Source of the DNA: an uncultured Burkholderiales bacterium
GTDB taxonomy: Bacteria > Pseudomonadota > Gammaproteobacteria > Burkholderiales > Burkholderiaceae_C
Direction of reading: 5' to 3'
Assembly (NCBI GenBank): GCA_903886485.1
Contig: CAISMH010000012.1
Span: forward strand, 124,001 to 188,000
DNA: 64,000 nt
In this document: positions 1 through 8,790 of the stretch, one piece after another
How the letters are laid out: each line of letters starts with the position of its first letter
How positions within the stretch are numbered: the first letter of the stretch is position 1
The notes under the pieces: generated by a model
The model's input: the letters and a program-made list of their open reading frames with translations, nothing else
What the model was told of the DNA's origin: nothing
Databases searched by the model: none
Program-made: the position numbers and the translations under genes

Positions 1-308
1 ATGAGCTGCTGCACTGCAGTGCGCTTGCGACCCATTTCCACGTTTTCGCTGGCCATCACGACCTTGGTGCCACCCGCTTTGGCGCGTTCAGCAAAGGCGT
101 TGATGACGGGCAAGTGCGGCACGTCTTTGGCGTTCGAGCCATCGACGGCAGGTACATGCGACAAGGCATCGAAGTACTCGCGCCACGAATCGGGCACGCT
201 ACCAGGATTGGCTAGATAGTTTTCATACATCTCTTCGACGTAAGGGGTGTTGCCCCCGAAGAGATGGGTATTGCCTGAATAGGCTTGATAGACGGTTGTC
301 TCACTCAT
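1..308 (-). CDS. sucA: 2-oxoglutarate dehydrogenase E1 component, N-terminal part (cut by window edge)
   Basis: About 102 N-terminal codons are present; the gene runs off the left edge. The start ATG at 308-306 follows a GGAGGT ribosome binding site. The N-terminus contains YQAYSGNTHLFGGN, then VEEMYENYL and DSWREYFDAL, the hallmark start of the thiamine-diphosphate E1 subunit of the 2-oxoglutarate dehydrogenase complex, which decarboxylates 2-oxoglutarate in the TCA cycle. The thiamine-binding core lies outside the window. prpE lies upstream on the same strand with a 156-nt gap, so sucA probably has its own promoter in that gap. I saw no clear -35/-10 pair there, only an A/T run near 354-361. 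Confidence 0.9.
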   Translation of the reverse strand, partial: MSETTVYQAYSGNTHLFGGNTPYVEEMYENYLANPGSVPDSWREYFDALSHVPAVDGSNAKDVPHLPVINAFAERAKAGGTKVVMASENVEMGRKRTAVQQL

Positions 309-464
309 TTGCGCTGACCTCCGTTTCCCTGCAGGAAACATTAGTTGGTTGGAAAAAAAACCTCCGCGACACGGCTGGACCGGTTAGCGGATGCGACTTT
401 GATCAGGATTGACCTAAGTAACATCCAAGATTGTGCCACCGAAAGCCCGCCGTATGCGCCTTGT

Positions 465-2360
465 TTAGACGATTTGGTCTTTGATTTGTTGCAATGCCGT
501 TGGGTCGTCGATGGTGGTCAAGTCACCGGGATCGCGCTTCTCGCAAACGGCTTGGATGGCACGGCGCAGCAATTTGCCGCTGCGTGTCTTGGGCAAAGCC
601 GTCACAAAAATCACACGTGCGGGACGGGCCACAGCGCCCAGCTGGCCGTCCACCACCTTCATGACTTCGGCTTCCAAGGCTTTGCGCGCGGCATCATTGG
701 TCAAGCCTGAGGTGTCTTTGGCAATGGCAAATGCCATCGCCACTTGGCCCTTGAGCTGGTCAGCCACACCCACCACCGCTACTTCGGCAATGTTGGGGTG
801 GCTAGAGATGCTCTCTTCGATTTCACGGGTGCCTAAGCGGTGACCGGCCACGTTGATCACGTCGTCGGTACGGCCCAAGATGAAGTAGTAGCCGTCTTCG
901 TCGCGCACCGCCCAGTCAAAAGTGCTGTAAACGAGCTTGTTCGGCACGGTCATCCAGTAGGTGTTGACGAAACGGGTGTCGTCACCCCAAATGGTTTGCA
1001 AGTTGCCGGGAGGCAGTGGGCCTTCGATGGTCAACACGCCTTTTTGATTGGCGCCGGTGAGCTCTTCCCCAGTTTGGTCGTCCACCAACTTGACGTTGTA
1101 GCCATACACCGCTTTGCCGGGTGAGCCAAACTTGCTCGGCGCTTTTTCCACGCCGTTGCAAATCGTCAAAATAGGCCAGCCCGTTTCGGTTTGCCAATAG
1201 TTGTCGATGATGGCTTTGCCGTTGAGCCCTTCAGAAATCCACTTGGCAGTTGGCTCGTCCAGCGGTTCGCCTGCTAAGAACAAGGCTTTGAGAGTGGACA
1301 AGTCGTACTTGGTGAGCAAGGCAGGGTCTTGTTTTTTGAGCACACGAATCGCGGTGGGTGCGCTGAACATGACCGAGACCTTGTACTTCTCAACCAAGCT
1401 CCACCAAACACCGCCGTCGGGACGGATGGGCAAGCCTTCGTACATGATGGTGGCCATGCCGCCAATCAGTGGGCCATAAATGATGTAGCTGTGGCCCACC
1501 ACCCAACCAATGTCGCTGGTACAGAAGAAAGTCTCGCCAGGCTTGCCTTGGTAAATATGAGGAATGCTAGAAGCCAACGCCACGGTATAGCCACCGGTGT
1601 CGCGTTGCACGCCTTTGGGCTTGCCTGTGGTGCCCGAGGTGTAGAGCGTGTAGCTGGGGTGGGTGGACTCGACCCACTCGCAAGGCACCACCGTGTCCAT
1701 GTGCTTGGCGCGCTCGGTGGCGTAATCCACATCGCGGCCTGCCACGGGGGCAAACGCCGCCAATTTGCGGTCCACCATGATGACGTTGTGGGGCTTGTGT
1801 GCGGACAGCTTGATGGCTTCGTCCAACAACGGTTTGTAAGGCACGCCTTTGCCGCCACGAGAACCTGCATCCGCACTGATGATGACTTTGGGCGAGGCAT
1901 CTTCAATGCGTGTGGCCAAGGAATGAGAGGCAAAACCACCAAACACCACCGAGTGAATCGCCCCCAAACGCGCACAAGCCAACATGGCAAATGCAGCCTC
2001 AGCAATCATGGGCATGTAAATCAAGACGCGGTCGCCTTTGACCACGCCCAAGTCTTTCAAAATGGCGGCCATGCGCTGCACTTCGGCGTGCAAGTCGCGG
2101 AAGGTGTAGGTGTGTTCTTGGTTGGTTTCGGTCGAGACAAAGATCAACGCCGCCTGGTCAGCGCGGTCTTTGAGGTGGCGGTCTACAGCGTTGTGGCAAA
2201 GATTGGTTTTACCGCCGACGAACCACTTGGCAAATGGCGGGTTGCTGTAATCGCAGATTTGCTGGGGCGGTGTTTCCCAATCCACCAATTTGGCCTGCTC
2301 AGACCAAAAAGCATCACGGTCCTCAATGGAACGGCGGTGAAAATCTGCGTACGCAACCAT
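465..2360 (-). CDS. prpE: Propionate--CoA ligase (propionyl-CoA synthetase)
   Basis: A 631-residue acyl-adenylate-forming enzyme with the length and N-terminus of PrpE. It activates propionate with ATP and CoA to propionyl-CoA, the entry step of the methylcitrate cycle. Visible motifs are the P-loop-like YTSGTTGKPKGV, the adenylate-site region YWQTETGWP, the hinge GRTDDVINVAGHR and the C-terminal catalytic lysine in TRSGKLLRR. A region rich in SRGGKGVPYKPLL is typical of PrpE rather than acetyl-CoA synthetase, though some acetate activity is possible. The ATG at 2360 follows GGAGAG. It is transcribed towards sucA. No other prp gene lies in the window, so the regulator cannot be inferred from context. 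Confidence 0.9.
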   Translation of the reverse strand: MVAYADFHRRSIEDRDAFWSEQAKLVDWETPPQQICDYSNPPFAKWFVGGKTNLCHNAVDRHLKDRADQAALIFVSTETNQEHTYTFRDLHAEVQRMAAILKDLGVVKGDRVLIYMPMIAEAAFAMLACARLGAIHSVVFGGFASHSLATRIEDASPKVIISADAGSRGGKGVPYKPLLDEAIKLSAHKPHNVIMVDRKLAAFAPVAGRDVDYATERAKHMDTVVPCEWVESTHPSYTLYTSGTTGKPKGVQRDTGGYTVALASSIPHIYQGKPGETFFCTSDIGWVVGHSYIIYGPLIGGMATIMYEGLPIRPDGGVWWSLVEKYKVSVMFSAPTAIRVLKKQDPALLTKYDLSTLKALFLAGEPLDEPTAKWISEGLNGKAIIDNYWQTETGWPILTICNGVEKAPSKFGSPGKAVYGYNVKLVDDQTGEELTGANQKGVLTIEGPLPPGNLQTIWGDDTRFVNTYWMTVPNKLVYSTFDWAVRDEDGYYFILGRTDDVINVAGHRLGTREIEESISSHPNIAEVAVVGVADQLKGQVAMAFAIAKDTSGLTNDAARKALEAEVMKVVDGQLGAVARPARVIFVTALPKTRSGKLLRRAIQAVCEKRDPGDLTTIDDPTALQQIKDQIV

Positions 2361-2452
2361 CTATCTCTCCTCAAAACGAATCAGTACTGAATTCATAATT
2401 ATGAGAAGAACGGACTTGCAACAAGCTGACTTTTTGAGTGGGTGAATACCCT

Positions 2453-3055
2453 TTATTTGACCAAGGCCTGAATTTCTTTGAATGGGTCGGCCTCCGCCGT
2501 GCGCAACCATTCGAACAACACCATTTCGGTCGTCACCAGCTCTGCCCCTGCGCCCGCCAAACGGTCGAAGGCCGCATCACGGTTGCGCTCGGTGCGTGAG
2601 CCGCAAGCATCGGTGACCACCCAAACCGAATACTCTTCCTCCAGCAAGTCCAAAGCGGTTTGCAGCAAACAGATGTGCGCCTCACAACCCGCAATGACGA
2701 TGCTTTGGCGGGTCGGCTCTTGCGGCACGGCTTTTTGCAAATGCTTGGGCAAGCTGCGTGCATTGCCTGCGGGCGCGCGAGCTGCGGGGCGCAACAGTTC
2801 ACTCAAGCCATCAGGGCAAGCACTGAAGCTCATCTTGGGGATGGTGCGGCGACACAGGGCGCGCAACTCCACTGGGTTTTGCCCCAGCTTGTCTGGGTTT
2901 TGCTCCGTGCCATAGGTCGGCACCTCCATCCAATGCGCCGCTTGTGCCAAGCGCATGGCATTGGCCAGCACCCCATCAGCTTCAAAAATAGCGGGCATCA
3001 GGCGCGCTTGGTAATCCACCAGCACGAGTTGGGATTCTTGGTCGTCGAGCAACAT
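2453..3055 (-). CDS. Isochorismatase-family cysteine hydrolase
   Basis: About 200 residues with the isochorismatase/nicotinamidase fold. The presumed catalytic triad is visible: Asp in LVLVDYQ near the N-terminus, Lys in the IPKMSFSA segment, and Cys in IAGCEAHICL. The family hydrolyses C-N bonds (nicotinamide, ureidoacrylate, isochorismate-like substrates); the substrate here cannot be told. The ATG at 3055 is preferred because it directly precedes the conserved first strand. An in-frame TTG at 3088 would add 11 residues without a better ribosome site. It lies upstream of prpE on the same strand with a 92-nt gap, so cotranscription is possible but not shown. Confidence 0.8.
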   Translation of the reverse strand: MLLDDQESQLVLVDYQARLMPAIFEADGVLANAMRLAQAAHWMEVPTYGTEQNPDKLGQNPVELRALCRRTIPKMSFSACPDGLSELLRPAARAPAGNARSLPKHLQKAVPQEPTRQSIVIAGCEAHICLLQTALDLLEEEYSVWVVTDACGSRTERNRDAAFDRLAGAGAELVTTEMVLFEWLRTAEADPFKEIQALVK

Positions 3056-3176
3056 GCGTGATACGTGATGAGTTGAATAGGCTGGCAAGTATCGACGATG
3101 TGCAACTTGGAGCGATCTGAACAGGGAAAACCTAGGACTACCCCCATTAAATCAACGACTTACGTTCTTTTCTTGA

Positions 3177-3205
3177 TGATTTCCAGCATCAAAAACAGCT
3201 AGAAT
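3177..3205 (+). promoter_or_regulatory. Candidate promoter of the NlpC/P60 gene at 3214
   Basis: A TAGAAT -10 element lies at 3200-3205, with a weak TGATTT -35-like hexamer at 3177-3182 (17-nt spacer). The -10 ends only 8 nt before the ATG at 3214, so transcription would begin almost at the start codon and the mRNA would be leaderless or nearly so. No ribosome binding site is seen. The -35 is poor and the call rests mainly on the -10. Confidence 0.4.
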
Positions 3206-3213
3206 GCCGGTCT

Positions 3214-3762
3214 ATGTTGAAACGTACCCTTGTCATCCTCTGCTGCGTCGCCAGTGCACATGCTGCGCCGTCGAACAATGCGGCCGATGACATTGAGCGA
3301 TATCTGGCCGACCGAGGCATCGTCGCGCAAATGGATCAAATGCGTCAGACCATGGGTAACGGCGCTTCAGAGTTGGTACTCAACGCCATGACTTTCTTAG
3401 GCGTGCCCTATCGTCGAGGTGGCACCAGTGCCGACACAGGCTTTGATTGCAGCGGCTTCGTGCGCAGCATGTTCGAGCAAACCGTGGGTAAAGTCTTGCC
3501 CCGACGTGCGAGTGAACAAGCTGCCGCGACTGAAAAAATCGACAAGAAAGATTTGAAGCCCGGCGACTTGGTGTTCTTCAACACAATGCGCCAAACCTTC
3601 AGCCATGTGGGCATCTACGTGGGCGACAACAAATTCATCCACTCACCCAAGCCCGGCCAACAAGTGCGCGTGGACGACATGCGCCAAGCCTACTGGGATC
3701 GACGTTTCTCAGGTGCACGCCGCGTCGCACCCCCCACTCTCGGCGACAACGGCAACAACTGA
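3214..3762 (+). CDS. Secreted C40-family peptidase (NlpC/P60), probable cell-wall hydrolase
   Basis: A 182-residue protein with an N-terminal signal peptide (MLKRTLVILCC... ending near SAHAA). The NlpC/P60 domain has the catalytic Cys in GFDCSGFV, the His in FSHVGIYVG and a downstream polar residue in FIHSPK. This family cleaves peptidoglycan stem peptides, usually D-gamma-Glu to meso-DAP bonds, in the periplasm. A second, lipoprotein-type C40 paralogue lies at 45879-46373. It converges on the pseudouridine-synthase-like gene with 17 nt between stop codons. The ATG is fixed by the signal peptide. Confidence 0.85.
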   Translation: MLKRTLVILCCVASAHAAPSNNAADDIERYLADRGIVAQMDQMRQTMGNGASELVLNAMTFLGVPYRRGGTSADTGFDCSGFVRSMFEQTVGKVLPRRASEQAAATEKIDKKDLKPGDLVFFNTMRQTFSHVGIYVGDNKFIHSPKPGQQVRVDDMRQAYWDRRFSGARRVAPPTLGDNGNN

Positions 3763-3779
3763 ACCATAAGCTGTTCAAG

Positions 3780-4610
3780 CTAGAAACGCTCGCCTTCGGC
3801 CAGGTAGCGCCAAGCCCCCTCCTCCAAGTCGCCTAAGCTCACGCGTCCTAGACGAATACGGCGCAAAGCCAAGATATCCAAGCCCGACAACTCGCAAAGG
3901 TAAACGGCCAATCCGAGGTGAGAACCCTTCACGGCCAAACGCAGCTTGCTGCGCTCTGGGTTGGCACTGCCCACGCTGATTTTGAAATCTGGCAAGCGCA
4001 AACGCTCATCGCGCATCGCCCGCTCTATCGGCCTCAGGGCATCTGGATGCACCTCACCACGCACATCAATGATGAGCTCATGCTCCATGAAGGGCATGTC
4101 CTCCACCAACTTACGTTGGGTGCGAAAGTCTTGCGTGAAGGCCACCAAGCCACTGGCCTCGTATTCCAACGGCACGCTGGCGTCGAGCTTGGCCAAGTGG
4201 CTCTTCAAGAAGCGAACGCCACTGTGGTCATGCTGGCTGCGGTGCTCTGGCGTGAGCAGCAGACGCAGGTTCTGTGGGCCTTTGGCTGGACGGGCGGGCT
4301 CTGGCTTGCGGCCCGGCGGCGCAGGTTTGGCAACCGGCAAGGGCGTCAAGCCATCGGTCCAGCCTGCGGGCTTGTTCATGATGAGGGTCACAGACATGAG
4401 GTTGAGCAAGCTGGCGTGCGCGTCGATTGCCACGTTTTGCTGGCTCACACGAAACTGGGGCTCTTGCACCACCACGCCATCGACTCGCACAAAGCCTGCT
4501 TCGATGTATTGCTCTGCTTCACGGCGCGAACAATCGCGCAACTGCATGACGCGTTTGGAAAGGCGCTCGCCTGCTGACGGGCCTTGATCCCTAGATTGAC
4601 TGAAATTCAT
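3780..4610 (-). CDS. RluF/RsuA-like pseudouridine synthase homologue lacking the catalytic Asp
   Basis: A 276-residue protein with an N-terminal S4 RNA-binding domain (residues about 16-60, including LRDCSRREAEQYIEAGFVRV) followed by an RsuA/RluF-type catalytic fold. Active members carry G-R-L-D-x-x-x-x-G-L; here the matching segment reads VPLEYEASGLVAFTQD, so the catalytic Asp is Glu (codon GAA) and the preceding GR is VP. A Pro/Lys-rich insert (about residues 92-112) lies between the S4 domain and this motif. By family it would isomerise a uridine in 23S rRNA, but the substitutions suggest a non-catalytic RNA-binding role. The ATG at 4610 follows GAGGATT. Confidence 0.7.
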   Translation of the reverse strand: MNFSQSRDQGPSAGERLSKRVMQLRDCSRREAEQYIEAGFVRVDGVVVQEPQFRVSQQNVAIDAHASLLNLMSVTLIMNKPAGWTDGLTPLPVAKPAPPGRKPEPARPAKGPQNLRLLLTPEHRSQHDHSGVRFLKSHLAKLDASVPLEYEASGLVAFTQDFRTQRKLVEDMPFMEHELIIDVRGEVHPDALRPIERAMRDERLRLPDFKISVGSANPERSKLRLAVKGSHLGLAVYLCELSGLDILALRRIRLGRVSLGDLEEGAWRYLAEGERF

Positions 4611-4679
4611 AAGGGCTGAATCCTCCCACAGTTAATCGTTGTATCGTTCGAAGCCTCGCTTCTTTCTGGAGAGATTTCG

Positions 4680-6263
4680 TTGAATCTTGCCCATTTACTC
4701 GAGCGCATGGCGCGTCAGTTCCCAGCGCGCACTGCAATTTTTCATGGCCTGTCTGGTGTGGCCAGCTATGCCCAGTGGGCACAACGCTGCGCCCACCTCG
4801 CACACCAGTTTGAAGCCGCAGGACTCAAGACCGGCGACCGTGTGGTGCTGTTCATGCGCAACCACCCGCGTTACTTAGAAGTGATGTTTGGCGCATGGTG
4901 GGCTGGCTTGGTGGTGGTTCCCATCAACGCCAAGCTGCATGTGCAAGAGGCGCAATGGATTGTGGACAACGCACAAGCCCGTTGGGCTTTTGTGACCGCC
5001 GATGTCACCACCGACACAGGGGCGCAACTTAAGGGTTTGCAGCGCGTCATCGACGTGGACAGTGCGCAGGCTGATGCGCTGTGGGCCTGGCCACATGCCA
5101 GCGACGAAGCGCCGCAAAATCCCATCGTGGCGCGACAGTCGGACGACCTCGCATGGCTGTTCTACACCAGCGGGACCACCGGCAGGCCCAAAGGCGTGAT
5201 GCTCACCCACCGCAACTTGATGACGATGGGTCTGGCCTACTTCTGCGACGTCGATGCCATTGCTGCGCAAGATGCCATCGTCTATGCCGCCCCCATGTCA
5301 CACGGCGCAGGCTTGTATGCCATTCCACACCTCATGGCCGGGGCTCGTCATGTGGTGCCGGCTTCGGGCAGTTTTGATGCGGCCGAGTTGTTTGAGCTTG
5401 GGCAAGCGCTAGGCCCTCTCTCGCTCTTTGCCGCCCCCACCATCGTGAAGCGACTGGTCGATCACGCCGAACTATCCGCAGTGTCAGTGGAGCAATGCGC
5501 ACAGGCATTCAAAACCATCGTCTACGGCGGTGCCCCCATGTATGTGGCGGACATCCAGCGCGCGTTGCGCATCATGGGGCCGCGCTTTGTGCAGATCTAC
5601 GGCCAAGGCGAGAGCCCGATGGTGGGCACCGCCTTGTCGCGTTTTCATTTGAGTGATACCTATCACCCAGCGCATGCCCAGCGCTTGGCATCCATTGGGG
5701 TGGCACAAACACCGGTGCAAATTCGCATCACAGACGAACAGGGCCACGACTTGCCGCTCGGCGATGTCGGCGAAGTACTCATCCAAGGTGACAGCGTGAT
5801 GGCTGGCTACTGGCGCAACCCCGAAGCGACACAAGCGGCCATTCGCGATGGCTGGTTGTTCACAGGCGACATGGGGAGCTTGGATGCGCATGGATTTCTC
5901 ACGCTCAAAGACCGCAGCAAAGACCTCATCATCAGTGGCGGCTCCAACGTCTACCCGCGTGAGGTGGAAGAAGTGTTGTTGCAAGCACCCGGCGTGAGCG
6001 AAGTCGCCGTGGTCGGCGCCCCTGACCCCGAGTGGGGCGAAATGATTGTCGCGTTTGTGGTGGCACAAGCTGGTGTATCACTGAGCGCGCAAGACCTCGA
6101 TGCGTTTTGCTTGCAAAAAATTGCCCGCTTCAAACGCCCCAAACGCTACGAACTGGTCGGCCACCTCCCAAAAAACAATTACGGCAAAGTGCTGAAAACC
6201 GAACTGCGACAACAACTCAGCCAACCCGAGTGGTATCGTGCTGCCCCATGCACACACAAATAG
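4680..6263 (+). CDS. Acyl-CoA synthetase / AMP-dependent fatty-acid--CoA ligase
   Basis: A 527-residue member of the ANL superfamily that activates a carboxylic acid to its CoA thioester through an acyl-adenylate. Motifs are FYTSGTTGRPKGVMLTHRN, the YGQGESP adenine-site loop, the hinge LKDRSKDLIISGGSNVYPRE, and the C-terminal lysine in NNYGKVLK. The substrate (long-chain, aromatic or other) cannot be read. The start is taken as TTG at 4680 because GGAGAG lies 6 nt upstream and translation continues straight into the conserved N-terminus. Its 3' end overlaps the VOC gene by 16 nt, indicating one transcript. Confidence 0.85.
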   Translation: MNLAHLLERMARQFPARTAIFHGLSGVASYAQWAQRCAHLAHQFEAAGLKTGDRVVLFMRNHPRYLEVMFGAWWAGLVVVPINAKLHVQEAQWIVDNAQARWAFVTADVTTDTGAQLKGLQRVIDVDSAQADALWAWPHASDEAPQNPIVARQSDDLAWLFYTSGTTGRPKGVMLTHRNLMTMGLAYFCDVDAIAAQDAIVYAAPMSHGAGLYAIPHLMAGARHVVPASGSFDAAELFELGQALGPLSLFAAPTIVKRLVDHAELSAVSVEQCAQAFKTIVYGGAPMYVADIQRALRIMGPRFVQIYGQGESPMVGTALSRFHLSDTYHPAHAQRLASIGVAQTPVQIRITDEQGHDLPLGDVGEVLIQGDSVMAGYWRNPEATQAAIRDGWLFTGDMGSLDAHGFLTLKDRSKDLIISGGSNVYPREVEEVLLQAPGVSEVAVVGAPDPEWGEMIVAFVVAQAGVSLSAQDLDAFCLQKIARFKRPKRYELVGHLPKNNYGKVLKTELRQQLSQPEWYRAAPCTHK

Positions 6264-6955
6264 ATCATCTCGTCATCGTTGCCAACACCTTAGAGCAAGG
6301 TGTGCAATGGTGCGAAGACACACTCGGCATCACGCCCGGCCCCGGCGGTGAACACGCGCTCTACGGCACCCACAACCGTCTCTTCAAAATTGCCTCGCCT
6401 GCCAACCCCATGGCTTATTGCGAAATCATCGCCATCAACCCCAGCGCTGTTCGCCCCAAACGCGCCTGCCCCACACGTTGGTACGACATGGACAACCCCG
6501 TCTTGCAAAAAGCCGTGGCCAAAGCACCGCGCTTGGTGCACTTTGTCGTGAACACCCCCGACATCAAAGCCGCGCGCATGGCCATTCGCATGCAAGGCAT
6601 TGACCGCGGCCCCGCCATCCATGCCAGCCGTCGCACCAACAAAGGCACGCTCAACTGGCAAATCTCGGTTCGCGCCGATGGCCAACGCTTGTTTGATGGC
6701 TGCATGCCTTCGCTCATCCAGTGGGGCAAACCGGAGGCTACCGAGCCACTCAAGCTGCACCCACGCAACACCCTCACCCGCTCTGGCGTGACCTTGCAAA
6801 GTCTCGAAGTCATTCACCCCAGCGCAGCCAAACTGCAAGCGGCTTATGACGCCATCGAACTCACGCGTGTCACGGTGACCGAAGGCACAGCCAACCTCAA
6901 AGCCACCTTACAAACACCCAAGGGTGTGGTGGTGCTCGAAAGCCTCGGACTCTAA
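6248..6955 (+). CDS. VOC (glyoxalase-like) family protein
   Basis: A 235-residue protein beginning MHTQIDHLVIVANTLEQGV, the first beta-strand and helix of a vicinal-oxygen-chelate/glyoxalase-like fold (IDHLVI with a metal-ligand-like His). Such proteins include dioxygenases, lyases and isomerases acting on small molecules. The specific reaction is not visible. The ATG at 6248 overlaps the acyl-CoA ligase by 16 nt, so it is probably translationally coupled and functionally linked to it. It converges on ycaO, with the two stop codons overlapping by 4 nt. Confidence 0.75.
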   Translation: MHTQIDHLVIVANTLEQGVQWCEDTLGITPGPGGEHALYGTHNRLFKIASPANPMAYCEIIAINPSAVRPKRACPTRWYDMDNPVLQKAVAKAPRLVHFVVNTPDIKAARMAIRMQGIDRGPAIHASRRTNKGTLNWQISVRADGQRLFDGCMPSLIQWGKPEATEPLKLHPRNTLTRSGVTLQSLEVIHPSAAKLQAAYDAIELTRVTVTEGTANLKATLQTPKGVVVLESLGL

Positions 6956-8691
6956 ATTTGCTTGTGGGCCTGCACCTTGGCGTAGGCCGCCCAGAGCTTG
7001 TGCTGCATTTCGCAGCCGTCCATCCTCAGGCCGGGTGCTGAGATGCCCATGAAGCGGTCGGTCTGCATGATCAGCGCATGGGCTTGTTCAAACACCCCCG
7101 AGCCAAAGAGCTGGCGTATCGCACCCACATAAGGCGCGGTGTCGCCACGGTCGGTGAGCAGCACCAAAGTCTCGATACAGGCATAGACCGAACGTCGTTG
7201 TGGCGGAATTTGGTCAAAGTGGCGAATCCATTCGCAGCCCTCCACCGTCGCAGCTTCATCCCCACAGGCCAAGGCCAAAAGGGTTTTGAGTTCGCCCACG
7301 CGCAGGTCTGCCCAGAAGCTGCCGGCATCGGGCGCCATACCAATCAAGCCTGCCACAGGTCGTTGGTCGGCCAAGCTGGACTCGTTCAGACTGGCCAACA
7401 AGTCGGCGCACTCTTCGTTGTCCAGATCGGTCAAATTGAGAATGGCTTCGCGCATCTCATTGGCAATGCTGTTGTTCTCAAAATCGAGGTCATCCACGGG
7501 GTAAATCTCAGACATGCCTGGCACCAACACGCGGCAGGCGTACACGCCCAAGTGGTCGAAGTCGGCCATGTAGATGTCAAAGCCATCGTCGTGGATGCGC
7601 TTGACGCAATACGCATAGTCCTCGGCTGTGGTGTTGGCAAAGTTCCAGTCCACAAACACGTAGTCTGGAATTTCACCCAAGAACTCCCAATGGATCACGC
7701 CACTGGAATCCACAAAATGAATTTCGATGTTGGGTGCGCTGGCCGCTTCGTCTAAATCGAAGGTGGGTGACGGGAACCCGCCCAAGGTGTCCAAAGCGCG
7801 GCCTTGCAGCAGCTCGGTCAAAGCCCGTTCAAGGGCCACCTCAAAGCGCGGGTGTGCCCCAAAGCTGGCAAAACAACCTTGGTCTTGCGGGTGCAACAGC
7901 GTGACATTCATCACGGGGTACTTGCCGCCCAGCGAAGCATCCTTGACCAAGATGCCAAACCCTGCCGCGCGCAAGGCGGCAATGCCTGCGGCAATCCGTG
8001 GGTAGCGGTGGATCACAGCCTCTGGCACGTCGGGCAAGCAAAGGCCTTGGCTGATGATCTTGGCCTTCACATGACGCTCAAAAATCTCTGACAGCGCTTG
8101 CGTGCGTGCCTCAAGCGCGGTGTTACCGGCTGACATGCCGTTGCTCACATACAAATTGCCAATGATGTTGACGGGGATGTAGGCCGTCGCGCCGTCACGT
8201 TGACGCACATAGGGAATGGCGCAAATACCGCGCTCAAGGTTGCCTGAGTTGAAGTCCACCAAGTTGGCGCAATCGATGTGGCCCTCAGGGTTGTAAAACT
8301 TGTGCAACTCGGCATTCAACAAACCCTCGGGCCATGCACCGTCGTCCGTCAAATCAAACCAGCGCTCGTGTGGGTCATGCACAAAAGGTGCCTCCGCCGT
8401 GTCGGGGCCAAGGTAGAAATGCGTCCAAAAATAGTTGGTGGCCAAACGCTCAAAGAACTCACCCAAGGCACTGGCCAAACAAGCCATGCGAGAAGCGCCT
8501 TTGCCGTTGGCGAACAACACGGGGCAATCGCGGTCACGGATGTGGACCGACCAAACGCCGTCCACAGGGTTGAGCCAACTCCTCTCCTCGATGTGAAAGC
8601 CCAGCGCTTGCAGCTTGGCTTGCATGGTGTTGATGGTGGATTCCAACGGCGCGTCTTTGCCGAGAATGAAACTTTGAGTGGGCACGGTCAA
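6952..8691 (-). CDS. ycaO: YcaO, ribosomal protein S12 methylthiotransferase accessory factor
   Basis: About 579 residues, matching E. coli YcaO in length and running similarity: FILGKDAPLE, WLNPVDGVWSVHIRD, SALGEFFERLATNYF, IPVNIIGNLYVSNGM and LGVYACRVLVPGMS. YcaO proteins bind ATP and activate amide backbones; the E. coli-type protein assists RimO in beta-methylthiolation of ribosomal protein S12. The ATP-binding Glu-rich motifs (GEFFER, SEIFERHVK) are intact. The start is uncertain between TTG at 8691 and GTG at 8685; neither has a clear ribosome site. No peptide-precursor gene adjoins it, which argues against a RiPP role. rimO is not in the window. Confidence 0.85.
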   Translation of the reverse strand: MTVPTQSFILGKDAPLESTINTMQAKLQALGFHIEERSWLNPVDGVWSVHIRDRDCPVLFANGKGASRMACLASALGEFFERLATNYFWTHFYLGPDTAEAPFVHDPHERWFDLTDDGAWPEGLLNAELHKFYNPEGHIDCANLVDFNSGNLERGICAIPYVRQRDGATAYIPVNIIGNLYVSNGMSAGNTALEARTQALSEIFERHVKAKIISQGLCLPDVPEAVIHRYPRIAAGIAALRAAGFGILVKDASLGGKYPVMNVTLLHPQDQGCFASFGAHPRFEVALERALTELLQGRALDTLGGFPSPTFDLDEAASAPNIEIHFVDSSGVIHWEFLGEIPDYVFVDWNFANTTAEDYAYCVKRIHDDGFDIYMADFDHLGVYACRVLVPGMSEIYPVDDLDFENNSIANEMREAILNLTDLDNEECADLLASLNESSLADQRPVAGLIGMAPDAGSFWADLRVGELKTLLALACGDEAATVEGCEWIRHFDQIPPQRRSVYACIETLVLLTDRGDTAPYVGAIRQLFGSGVFEQAHALIMQTDRFMGISAPGLRMDGCEMQHKLWAAYAKVQAHKQI

Positions 8692-8790
8692 TCGCTTTTA
8701 AAAATAGCAGGGGCGCCCTAGAGCAAGCACTGATTGTGAGGCCTGCGCGATTTGGCCAGCGCTTGGGGTTTTCGCTGAAATGTTTTGCGC

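Noticed and set aside
345..710. Plus-strand reading frames opposite prpE and sucA
   Set aside because: They lie antisense to genes with full family motifs and have no family-like sequence of their own.
1466..2005. Long alternate-frame coding signal within prpE (minus strand)
   Set aside because: It is a shadow frame of a high-GC gene; prpE itself has all motifs uninterrupted.
6032..6247. N-terminal extension of the VOC protein into the acyl-CoA ligase gene
   Set aside because: The extension translates out-of-frame ligase sequence; the VOC fold begins at the ATG at 6248.
6952..8691. YcaO as part of a RiPP (thiazole/oxazole-type) cluster
   Set aside because: Sequence follows the E. coli-type YcaO for S12 methylthiolation, and no precursor peptide, dehydrogenase or peptidase gene adjoins it.
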